This document shows positions 18,559 through 26,485 of a stretch of DNA of 64,000 nucleotides, in pieces. How positions within the stretch are numbered: position 1 is the first letter of the stretch; each line of letters starts with the position of its first letter. The stretch covers positions 30,420-94,419 of the forward strand of contig JAJFUB010000102.1 of NCBI GenBank assembly GCA_021372615.1, written 5' to 3'. The notes under the pieces are model-generated. The model did not search any database and was not told the origin of the DNA. It worked only from the letters and a program-made list of their open reading frames with translations. This DNA is from a bacterium (GTDB lineage: Bacteria; Armatimonadota; Zipacnadia; Zipacnadales; UBA11051). The position numbers and the translations under genes were made by a program.

Positions 18559-20961
18559 CTACTCGCGGAGCTTCTTGAAGAAGAAATCGCCGTTGGTGGA
18601 GTCGCCCCCGCCGATGTCGGCGATGAGGGCGTAGCCGCGCGCCGGGTCGTACTGCTTCAGCTCCACCAGGTAGACATCATCCTTCACCCAGCCCCCCGCG
18701 TGGCACTGGTGCTTGTCCACGGCTTCCTCGCGCAACTCCTCCGGCTTGTCCTTGGCAAACGACACGAGCCTCGCCTGCGTGCAGACCAGGCCAAGCAGAC
18801 CGCTGCGGTAGATCGGGCGGAACCAGTACTTGCCGGGCCCCGCGACGTAGAGGGTCACGTCCAGCCGTCGCGACTGTGACCGCGCCTCCTTGAACTCCTC
18901 GCTCTTCCACGAGCCGATCTGGTGCATGCGGTAGGGCTTGCCCTCGTCAGTGAAGCCGTGCTTGGCCATCAGGTCGCCGAGGTCGGCGGCCAGTTGCTCC
19001 ATCAACTGTGCGGTGCGGCTGAACCGCTCGGGGGCCTTGCCACCCGCACCGGCGTTGCAGGCCTCGTGCCACTTGGGGTAGTCGGCCTGGAGCAGGTCCA
19101 GCGCCGTCTGGCACTGGTGGAACCACTTCCCGGCCGCCTCGCGGTCCTCGGGGGCGAGGCCCTTGTCTCCCTGCGCTCCTGCGGAGCGCGGCAGGATCTG
19201 CCCCAGTTGGTAGACGCCCTGCAGAACCTGCGTGTACGCGCGGACGATCTCGGTCTCCAGGATGAACTGCGGCTCGCCGAGTGCGGTGGCCACCTTGAGG
19301 GCCTCGTCGCAGCGGCTGATGTTCGTCGTGAACTGCTCGGGCGTCTTGAAGCACGAGAACATCGAGGTGCCCAGCGCGAGCTTCATCCTCCCGGCGGCCA
19401 CCTGCACCGTCGGCTTGCCCCAACTCTCCAGGTACGGGTAGTTCGAGGCGTACAGGTCCCAGGCCGGCGGGCCGATGAGTTCGGTCCACTGCACGAACTG
19501 CGCGGGGTCCTTGAAGCCGTGACGCACGGCAAAGGAGGTGGCGAACTCCTGCCGGGTGCGCCCATGAGCGTTCCAGGCCCATTCCAGTCCGCCCTCGGTG
19601 TTAACCTGGTAGTACGCCGCCGTCGGCACGATGTAGGCCACCAGGCAGGTCAGGCCCTTGTCCACAAACTCGGTGAGGCGGGCATGGGTGAACTCCGGGT
19701 TGGAGAAGGGCGCGACGGTGAGCCAACTGGAGCTGAGCGTCGGGTAGACGCCCATCCAGCCCGAGCGCTGCACATAGTCCTCCAGCAGCGGGTAGATCAT
19801 CGGCTTGCGCTCGGTGTTGTAGGTCAGCCCGCCGTGGTAGTACGAGACCTTCATGCCGGGGGCCAACGCCGCCAGCACCTTGTCGTTGGAGGGGTAGCTG
19901 AACTGGGTCAGCAGCACCCGCAGGCCGAGCTTCGGGCAGGTCTTCTTCGCCTCATTCCACGCCGCCGTCAGGGCGCGCACTTCCGACTCGAAGCGGTCCA
20001 CCTGCTTGCACTGCTCGCACTGACAGCCTTTGCCCTCTTCCGACAGCCAGACCATGACTTCGCTGACGCCGGGGATCTGGCCGAGGTCGGCCATCCACCC
20101 GCCGACGACCTTCACGATCTCGGGTCGGGAGAAGCAGACGTTGCGGACCGAGGGGTTGGTCGAGGGGGCGTCCACGGCCGCCAGTTGCGGGTAGGCCTGG
20201 AACATCCCCGTGCCTGGCAGTTGCTCCAGGTGGTGGATGATCGGCACGATGCGCACGGCATGTCGGCGGGCTCGTGCCATGACCTCGGTGTCCATCGTCG
20301 CCTGGGGCACGCCCTGCTCGTCCACCTTGAGCTTGGCGTGCAGCTCGATGAGGTTGGATTTCAGGTCGGAGAGGGCCTCGAGGTCCTGGGTGCAGGTACC
20401 GCCCCACTGGCCACGCTCTTCCAGGTCGGGCCAGTCGAGGATGCGGCCGAGGGGCAGATCCACTGTGGCCGCTGCGCCGGTGCCCCGCAGTGACGACAGC
20501 AGCAGTTGCTTGAGCGTCTTCATGCCGTAGTAGCTGCCCACGTCGGTCAGGGCATCACAGCGCGCGAACGTCGCCGCCGCGATCAGCACATAGCCCTGGT
20601 CGGCGTTGCGCTTGCCCGCGAGGGCGGTGCGGGCCGCCGGGGTGCGGGTGAAGTCGAGCGTGGCCTTCCCCGCCGGCGACAGGAGGTCGAGCTTGGCGCC
20701 CGCCCTATCGCCCAGCGCCGCCGCCAGCTCCGCGGCGAGGCACTGGTCCAGCTCCGTGGGCTGGGCAGGCAGCTTCAGACGGAGGTCGGCCAGCGGCACG
20801 GTGCGCTTGCCGGTCAGGTCCGCCTCCTTGGGCAGGGGCACGAGCCACTGCTGCCAGGCAGCGGCCTCGGCGGCCGACAGGGGGGCCGCGCCGGCTGGCA
20901 GCGCCACGGCTAGGACCAGTAGCAGCACGACCACAAGGGCTGGGACGTAGGCGATCTGCAT
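18559..20961 (-). CDS. Secreted GH20-like (hexosaminidase-fold) glycoside hydrolase
   Basis: 800 residues. It has a Sec signal peptide (MQIAYVPALVVVLLLVLAVALPAGA). The N-terminal alpha/beta domain has a GH20 domain-2-like YYGMKTLKQLL segment, and the barrel opening ILDWPDLEERG matches the GH20 I.DWPDFE.RG theme. The barrel follows with VMVWLSEEGKGCQCEQCKQ (acidic pair plus CxCxxC) and MKVSYYHGG. The C-terminal 350 residues are helical and then end in a beta-rich module. The canonical GH20 Asp-Glu pair is not obvious, so substrate and even activity are uncertain. Gene order and signal peptide suggest external polysaccharide processing. The ATG at 20961 has only weak upstream purines. Confidence 0.65.
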   Translation of the reverse strand: MQIAYVPALVVVLLLVLAVALPAGAAPLSAAEAAAWQQWLVPLPKEADLTGKRTVPLADLRLKLPAQPTELDQCLAAELAAALGDRAGAKLDLLSPAGKATLDFTRTPAARTALAGKRNADQGYVLIAAATFARCDALTDVGSYYGMKTLKQLLLSSLRGTGAAATVDLPLGRILDWPDLEERGQWGGTCTQDLEALSDLKSNLIELHAKLKVDEQGVPQATMDTEVMARARRHAVRIVPIIHHLEQLPGTGMFQAYPQLAAVDAPSTNPSVRNVCFSRPEIVKVVGGWMADLGQIPGVSEVMVWLSEEGKGCQCEQCKQVDRFESEVRALTAAWNEAKKTCPKLGLRVLLTQFSYPSNDKVLAALAPGMKVSYYHGGLTYNTERKPMIYPLLEDYVQRSGWMGVYPTLSSSWLTVAPFSNPEFTHARLTEFVDKGLTCLVAYIVPTAAYYQVNTEGGLEWAWNAHGRTRQEFATSFAVRHGFKDPAQFVQWTELIGPPAWDLYASNYPYLESWGKPTVQVAAGRMKLALGTSMFSCFKTPEQFTTNISRCDEALKVATALGEPQFILETEIVRAYTQVLQGVYQLGQILPRSAGAQGDKGLAPEDREAAGKWFHQCQTALDLLQADYPKWHEACNAGAGGKAPERFSRTAQLMEQLAADLGDLMAKHGFTDEGKPYRMHQIGSWKSEEFKEARSQSRRLDVTLYVAGPGKYWFRPIYRSGLLGLVCTQARLVSFAKDKPEELREEAVDKHQCHAGGWVKDDVYLVELKQYDPARGYALIADIGGGDSTNGDFFFKKLRE

Positions 20962-21040
20962 GGGAGGGCACCTGTCTTCACGGGATGGCGCGCTCGGTGG
21001 ACTTCCGCGCGGGGGGTGGACTTCCCTGCCGGCGCGCAGA

Positions 21041-21085
21041 AGCGAAGCCGACCCGAGGCCGGGCGGGCATCGGGTCGGCTTCGCT
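21041..21085. repeat. 16-bp inverted repeat upstream of GH20-like gene
   Basis: AGCGAAGCCGACCCGA (21041-21056) and its exact complement (21070-21085) are separated by 13 bases, and the match extends imperfectly into GCGCAG/CTGCGC. It lies about 80 bases upstream of the GH20-like start and downstream of the small membrane protein gene (21141-21347), which reads in the same direction. It may terminate that transcript or be an operator; the sequence does not decide. Confidence 0.5.
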
Positions 21086-21140
21086 GCGCATCTCAGCTCT
21101 GCCAGAGGGGAGAGAGAACAGGAGCCGGGAGCAGGTGAGC

Positions 21141-21347
21141 TTATCCTGGCGACGGAATGATCGGTTCAGGCGCCAGGGCGGGGGCGACGTGCGTCACCGG
21201 CGACGGGGCCGGAGCGCTGGCCCCCACGGACGGTCCATATGACATCGCCGGGGTGATGGGCATGGCGGCCGCGTGTCGGCAGGCCACGAACACCGCCAGC
21301 AAGCACACGATGGCCCATGCCAACAACAGGACCCTGAAACTAGGCAT
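21141..21347 (-). CDS. Small membrane protein, unknown function
   Basis: 68 residues. A single hydrophobic segment (residues about 5-21, RVLLLAWAIVCLLAVFVAC) is followed by a Pro/Ala/Ser-rich tail ending EPIIPSPG. The FVAC stretch resembles a lipobox but has Phe at -3, so it may be a membrane-anchored peptide rather than a lipoprotein. GGAGGG lies 6 bases before ATG 21347, a strong reason to accept the gene. I recognise no family. Confidence 0.5.
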   Translation of the reverse strand: MPSFRVLLLAWAIVCLLAVFVACRHAAAMPITPAMSYGPSVGASAPAPSPVTHVAPALAPEPIIPSPG

Positions 21348-21397
21348 GTGTACCCTCCCCGGGGATCGGTAGTGCGGTCTCACATCGGGGCTCGACC

Positions 21398-21420
21398 CGG
21401 ACGCCTCGGCACGGCGTCCG
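21398..21420. promoter_or_regulatory. Inverted repeat in divergent intergenic region
   Basis: CGGACGCC and GGCGTCCG (8-bp perfect arms) lie between the small membrane protein gene and the divergent cyclase gene. The position fits an operator or an untranslated-region hairpin. No recognisable -10/-35 pair accompanies it. Confidence 0.3.
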
Positions 21421-21605
21421 CACGGCTCATTTGAGAGTTTAGCCGACGACGCTCATGGCTTACCGGCAAGGAAGCTCACGACTCGCGCAAGGCGCTTGCC
21501 GCAGAGCCTCCCCGGCCGGCCTCCAGGCCATGCCCCGGACGTAGCCATGGCCTCGGCAGTCTGTCCGCGCGAGTGGATACCAACATCAGTGCGGAGGTGC
21601 CCGTC

Positions 21606-23546
21606 GTGGCAGCCAACTCACTCGGGGGAGCTGTGCGCGCACGCCGCGTCAAGGGCGTGCAGGTCGCCTGCTTCACCGCCCTCGTCATCGTGGTGATGCG
21701 CTTCGTCGCAGGGCCGCAGCAGCGCCTGTTCTCGCTGATCGAGAACTTCGCGTACGACTCCTACTTCGACCACCGCGCGCCCCGCGACATCAGCGACTTC
21801 GTCATCGTCGCGGTGGACGAGGAGAGCCTCAAGCCCGAGCACCTCGGTCGCTTCCCGTGGGACCGCGCGGTCTACGCCAGGCTCCTCGAGCGGCTGGGTG
21901 GGGCGAAGGTGGTGGGCATTGACCTCCTCTTCCCCGAACCCTCGGCGGACGACGCGGTACTGGCGGCCGCGGTCCGCCAGCACGGGCGAGTGGTACTGGC
22001 CGCGCACAAACGGCGAGTGGCGCGCGGAACGGAGTTGCCTCTCACCTGGCACGGCTATGGCCAGGCAACGACGCCTGGCGTGCCCCGCGCCTACTCCGAC
22101 GCCAGACTGACGGACGAGTTCGTGCCGCCGGTGCCGGTGCTGGCGCAGGCGGCGGGGATGGGCTACGTGGACATCGTGCCGGACGCGGACGGGGTCTACC
22201 GCCGAGCCATGCCGCTGATGGCCAGTCCCGCCGATGACGTCATGCCGCACTTCGGGCTGGAGATCGCTCGGCTCGCGCTGGGGCTGGACCGGGCGCAGCT
22301 CATGCACAGCGCCGCCAGTGGCGCCCTGGCGGTCAGGAACGCCACGCTCCCCCTCGCCGGCGGCGAGATGCTCATCAACTACGCCGGCCCGCTGCAGACG
22401 GTCAAGTATGTCCCGGCCTGGCGGGTGGTGGCGGGACAGGAGCCGGCCGAGACGTTCCGCGACAAGATCGTGCTCATCGGGCCGACGGCGGCAGGGCTGT
22501 ATGACATCCGCCCCGCGCCCTTCACCCGCAACAACCGCGTCTTCTTCGGAGTGGAGACCAACGCCAACATCGCGCACACGATCATGGCGGGGGAGACGCT
22601 GCGCAACAACACGCATGGGCTGGTGTGGGGCATCTATGCCCTCGTGCTCGGGGCGCTGGTCGGGTGGGCGGTCTGGTATAGCGACGAGAAGCAGGCGGTG
22701 TGGCTGGGGGTCGGGCTGGTGACCGTCCTGGCCCTGCCGGTGTTCATGGTCGGCGTCATGTGGCTGAACCAGGTGGTGCCCTACGGCGCCATCTTGCTGG
22801 GGGCCGCGGTCCCGATGGTCTGGGCCCTGTACGAGCGCCTCGGCCTGGAGAAGCGGCAGATTGCCGACCAGTTCGGCACTTACGTGTCGCCGGATGTGTT
22901 GCACGAACTGGAGCGCAATCCCGAACTGGTGCGACAGGGCCAGCGGCGGGAGGTGACGCTGCTGTTCTCGGACGTGCGGGGCTCCACCGCCATCGCCGAG
23001 AAGATGCCGCCGGATGTGTGGATCGCGCAACTCAACGAGTACCTGTCGGAGATGAGTGACGCCATCTTCGCCTATGACGGCTACCTGGACAAGTTCATGG
23101 GCGATGGCATCATGGCGCTGTGGAACGCCTTCGGCAACCAGCCCGACCATGCCGAACTGGCGACCAAGGCGGCCGCGCAGATGCTGGAGCGTCTGAAGCT
23201 GCTCAACGAGGCCTGGGAGGGCCGGAAAGACCGGGTGCCCCTGCAGATCGGCATCGGCCTGCACACGGGGGAGGCGATCATCGGCAACGTTGGGTCATAC
23301 CGGCGAGCGCAGTATACGGCGATCGGCGACTCGGTCAACTCCGCGTCACGCATTGAGGCCCTGACCAAGGAGTTCAAGGCGCAACTGATCCTGAGCGAGA
23401 CGCTGGCGGAGCGCCTGGCCGGGCGCGTGAAGCTGGTGGAGCTGGGCGAGGTGGAGCTGAAGGGGCGGGCGGAGCCGCTGCGGGTGTACAAGCCCGAGGG
23501 CTACGCCGGCGAGGTCAAGGGGCACTTCCAGCAGAAGGAAAAGTAG
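21606..23546 (+). CDS. CHASE2-domain class III adenylate cyclase
   Basis: 646 residues. A first membrane helix (about residues 20-40) is followed by an extracytoplasmic CHASE2 sensor (FVIVAVDEESL..GRFPWDRAVYARLLERL and VVGIDLLFPEPS). Three closely spaced membrane helices (about 335-415) then lead to the catalytic domain. Metal-binding Asp456 (FSDVRGS) and Asp500 (KFMGDG), adenine-selecting Lys496 with Thr571 (YTAIGD), and Asn578/Arg582 are all present, predicting an active class IIIb adenylyl cyclase. The GTG at 21606 has GGAGG exactly 8 bases upstream. A GTG at 21573 would add 11 residues. glgC follows after 25 bases, so cAMP signalling and glycogen synthesis may be co-transcribed. Confidence 0.93.
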   Translation: MAANSLGGAVRARRVKGVQVACFTALVIVVMRFVAGPQQRLFSLIENFAYDSYFDHRAPRDISDFVIVAVDEESLKPEHLGRFPWDRAVYARLLERLGGAKVVGIDLLFPEPSADDAVLAAAVRQHGRVVLAAHKRRVARGTELPLTWHGYGQATTPGVPRAYSDARLTDEFVPPVPVLAQAAGMGYVDIVPDADGVYRRAMPLMASPADDVMPHFGLEIARLALGLDRAQLMHSAASGALAVRNATLPLAGGEMLINYAGPLQTVKYVPAWRVVAGQEPAETFRDKIVLIGPTAAGLYDIRPAPFTRNNRVFFGVETNANIAHTIMAGETLRNNTHGLVWGIYALVLGALVGWAVWYSDEKQAVWLGVGLVTVLALPVFMVGVMWLNQVVPYGAILLGAAVPMVWALYERLGLEKRQIADQFGTYVSPDVLHELERNPELVRQGQRREVTLLFSDVRGSTAIAEKMPPDVWIAQLNEYLSEMSDAIFAYDGYLDKFMGDGIMALWNAFGNQPDHAELATKAAAQMLERLKLLNEAWEGRKDRVPLQIGIGLHTGEAIIGNVGSYRRAQYTAIGDSVNSASRIEALTKEFKAQLILSETLAERLAGRVKLVELGEVELKGRAEPLRVYKPEGYAGEVKGHFQQKEK

Positions 23547-23571
23547 TGTCTCATCCAGTGTGGAGGTTGGC

Positions 23572-24834
23572 ATGGCCGGAACCATAGCTGTCATCCTGGG
23601 CGGGGGACGCGGCACCCGCCTGTATCCCCTGACGCGCGAGCGGGCCAAGCCCGCGGTGCCGCTGGCCGGCAAGTACCGGCTCATTGACATCCCGATCAGC
23701 AACTGCATCAACTCGGGGCTGCGGCGCATCTCCCTGCTCACGCAGTTCAACACCCACTCGCTACACCGCCACATCCGCACCACCTACAACTTCGACACCT
23801 TCACCGAGGGCTACGTTAACATCCTCGCGGCCGAGCAGACGATGGAGAGCACCGGGTGGTACCAGGGCACGGCGGACGCGGTCCGCAAGAACCTGCGCCA
23901 CCTGGACCTGGGCAGCGCCGACCATGTCCTGATCCTGTCGGGCGACCAGCTCTACCGCATGGACTACAGCGAACTCATCGCCCAACACGAGCGGGAGGGG
24001 GCCGATGCCACCCTGGCGGTCCTGCCCGTGCCACGCGATCAGGCGTCCGGCCTGGGCATCCTGCACACCTCCGGCCACCGCATCGTGGACTTCGTGGAGA
24101 AGCCGCAGACCGAGGCCGAGCTGGACCGGTTGGCGATGTCGAACGGGGACATGCACCCGCCCACGCCCGGCCGCACCCATCTCGCCTCGATGGGCATCTA
24201 CCTGTTCCGGACCGAGGTGCTGCGCGCAGTGCTGGCGGACGAGACCAAGGAGGACTTCGGACGCGAGATCATCCCGGAGGCCATTCGCCAGAGCCATGTG
24301 GACGCCTACTTCTTCGACGGCTACTGGGAAGACATCGGGACCATTCGCGCCTTCTATGATGCCAACCTGGAGTTGACGCGGCCCGACGCCCGGTTCAACT
24401 TCTTCGACGAAGAGGCCCCCATCTACACCCATCCGCGCAACCTGCCACCCTCGCGCATGGACCACTGCCACGTCGAGCGCAGCATCATCGCCGATGGCTG
24501 CATCATTGACGATGCCGAGATTCTTGGCTCGGTCATCGGGGTGCGCACCCTCATCGGGGCCGGCACGACCATCCGCGACTCCATCGTCATGGGGCTGGAC
24601 TACTTCGAGAGCGACGAGGTGCGCCGTCGGCGCCAGGCGGACATCCCCATCGGCATCGGGCGCCACTGCCGCATCAGCGGCGCGCTGCTGGACAAGAACT
24701 GCCGCATCGGCGACGGTGTCACCATTGACGCCTCCCGGTACGCCGAGGACATGGACAGCGAGCTGTTTGTCGTGCGCGACGGGATCGTCATCGTCCCCCG
24801 GGCGACGACCGTGCCGGACGGCACCATCATCTGA
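23572..24834 (+). CDS. glgC: Glucose-1-phosphate adenylyltransferase
   Basis: 420 residues, the usual GlgC length. It catalyses ATP + glucose-1-phosphate to ADP-glucose, the committed step of bacterial glycogen synthesis. Diagnostic motifs are GGGRGTRLYPLT (nucleotide loop), KPAVPLAGKYRLIDIPISNC, the WYQGTADAV active-site loop, SGDQLYRMD, FVEKP and GYWEDIGTIRAFYDANL, followed by a left-handed beta-helix C-terminus with hexapeptide-like repeats. The ATG at 23572 has GGAGG 5-6 bases upstream and is preferred to the GTG at 23560. It follows the adenylate cyclase gene. No glycogen synthase or branching enzyme gene is adjacent. Confidence 0.96.
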   Translation: MAGTIAVILGGGRGTRLYPLTRERAKPAVPLAGKYRLIDIPISNCINSGLRRISLLTQFNTHSLHRHIRTTYNFDTFTEGYVNILAAEQTMESTGWYQGTADAVRKNLRHLDLGSADHVLILSGDQLYRMDYSELIAQHEREGADATLAVLPVPRDQASGLGILHTSGHRIVDFVEKPQTEAELDRLAMSNGDMHPPTPGRTHLASMGIYLFRTEVLRAVLADETKEDFGREIIPEAIRQSHVDAYFFDGYWEDIGTIRAFYDANLELTRPDARFNFFDEEAPIYTHPRNLPPSRMDHCHVERSIIADGCIIDDAEILGSVIGVRTLIGAGTTIRDSIVMGLDYFESDEVRRRRQADIPIGIGRHCRISGALLDKNCRIGDGVTIDASRYAEDMDSELFVVRDGIVIVPRATTVPDGTII

Positions 24835-24965
24835 CCCGGCTCAGCCAGTTCCCCTCGTGCGCTAGCGCCTTGACGCGGACTTGTCCCGTTCTTGAGGAGT
24901 TCTTGCCCGGCATGCGCTAGCGGGACCACTAAACTGTCTACGAACCGAAGGCTTGGGTGATCTGC

Positions 24966-26369
24966 ATGATCCAGAGGCTCCCACGGGTCTTGGGCTGTCT
25001 GTTGTTTCTTGCCGCCTGCCAGACGGCCTTCGAGCAGCCCTCCCAGATCGCGGCCTCCAGCGCCCGCCTCATCGAGTGCTACGGGCAGGTGCAGGCGCGC
25101 CACGGTGCCGGGGGCTACCAGACCGCCCGGATCGGTGAGACGCTCCTGCCGGGGGACGGCCTCAAGACGGGGGCAAGCTCCCGCGCCCAGCTCGCCATCG
25201 GCAGCAACCAGTTCGTGCGCCTCGACCAGAACTCCCAGGTACTCGTCACCCACGTCCAGCAGGACGGCATCACCAGCTTCAAGACGCTGGTGGGCGGGGT
25301 CTGGGTGACGATCCAGAAGGCCATCGGCGTCCCGACCAAGTTCGAGGTCCAGACCCCCTCGGTCACTGCCGGCGCGCGCGGCACGATCTTCCGCTGCGAG
25401 GTGAGCGACGACGGCGAGACGGGGGTCTATGTGTACGAGGGGGAGGTGGATGTCACCGGCGCCGGTGAGGTGGTGCGCGTGGCCCCGGACCGTTTCGCCC
25501 GCGCCCGTCAGGGCGGGCGGCCCGCACTGGCGGACATCAACCCCGACGAGGATGAGCGACGCGACTTCGTGCGCTACAACCGCCATTGCGAGGCTCTCAG
25601 CGGGGTTGGCAACCCCAGGGTGCTGGTGGCCCTGAGCGTCGTCGAGAACACGCGGCCCCAAGCGGCGATGGCCACCTCCGATCGGCTCGTGGAGCAACTG
25701 CGGCAGTTGGGCTATCTGGCCACACCGGTGAAACCCGAGCACCTGCGCGAGGCCACTTACGACAGTCAGGGTGTGCTGCGGGTGAAGCCCAAACTCGCGG
25801 ACTACTACCTGGTGGGGGCCATTCGCGTGCAACTGCCCCGCGCTGGCGCCGGCCGGGCCACGGCTGGCGTGGCGACGATCCATGCCCGGCTCGTGGGCGC
25901 GGATGACTACCACCTGGTCAGCACGGCCCAGGCGCAACGCAAGCTGCCCGTGCCGCCCCAGAAGCCATTCGGCCTCCCGAACGGCCGGGACAGGCAGGCT
26001 ATCCAGGCGGTCCTGGAAGCGCTGGGGGAGGACGTGGCACAGCAGATGGCCCCCCAGCTCATGCGTGACATCGTCGTGGACCGCCCGGCGGCGGTGCGTG
26101 TGGATGTGACCGGGCCCGCTGACCCCCGCCAGGTCCGGGCGCTGAAGGGGCTGCTGGCCAGCCTGCAAGCGGACGGACGGATCGCGCCCCTGCCGCGCTT
26201 TGACAGCAGCGCCGCATTTCTCGTGGCCGGACAGATGTCCCCCCAGGAGGTGGCTCGCGTCTGTCTGGAGCGCGGGGGGCAATGGATCCAGAGCGCCGAG
26301 ACTCGAGGGAGGGTCGTGCAGGTGTCATTCCGGCCGGGCGCCATGCCGCCTGAGGGGGGCATACGCTGA
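24966..26369 (+). CDS. FecR-domain lipoprotein
   Basis: 467 residues. The lipoprotein signal ends LLFLAAC (Cys at about residue 18). A FecR domain follows (GETLLPGDGLKTGASSRAQLAIGSNQFVRLDQNSQV and TPSVTAGARGTIFRCEV, about residues 45-160). The second half (about 200-440) is a repeated alpha/beta module (VLVALSVVEN..., DYYLVGAIRVQLP, AAFLVAGQMSPQEV), similar to lipoprotein domains that assemble at the outer membrane. It is probably envelope-bound. The start is ATG 24966; a GTG at 24957 is an alternative. The histidine kinase gene follows on the same strand with a gap of about 115 bases. Confidence 0.78.
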   Translation: MIQRLPRVLGCLLFLAACQTAFEQPSQIAASSARLIECYGQVQARHGAGGYQTARIGETLLPGDGLKTGASSRAQLAIGSNQFVRLDQNSQVLVTHVQQDGITSFKTLVGGVWVTIQKAIGVPTKFEVQTPSVTAGARGTIFRCEVSDDGETGVYVYEGEVDVTGAGEVVRVAPDRFARARQGGRPALADINPDEDERRDFVRYNRHCEALSGVGNPRVLVALSVVENTRPQAAMATSDRLVEQLRQLGYLATPVKPEHLREATYDSQGVLRVKPKLADYYLVGAIRVQLPRAGAGRATAGVATIHARLVGADDYHLVSTAQAQRKLPVPPQKPFGLPNGRDRQAIQAVLEALGEDVAQQMAPQLMRDIVVDRPAAVRVDVTGPADPRQVRALKGLLASLQADGRIAPLPRFDSSAAFLVAGQMSPQEVARVCLERGGQWIQSAETRGRVVQVSFRPGAMPPEGGIR

Positions 26370-26485
26370 GTGACGGCCCGCCGGAGGGCCGCAGCCTGCC
26401 GTGCGTCGCAGACAACCGCTGACCGCCCGCTCATCAGCCACACTTGCGGCGATGCTCCTGCCCGCATCGCCCCGGGAGGTCTGGG

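Noticed and set aside
21618..23264. Minus-strand open frame opposite the adenylate cyclase gene
   Set aside because: No recognisable domain and unlike real proteins in composition; the plus strand encodes all cyclase catalytic residues.
24600..26282. Minus-strand open frame opposite the FecR lipoprotein and glgC end
   Set aside because: It spans two genes on the other strand and has no domain; a high-GC shadow.
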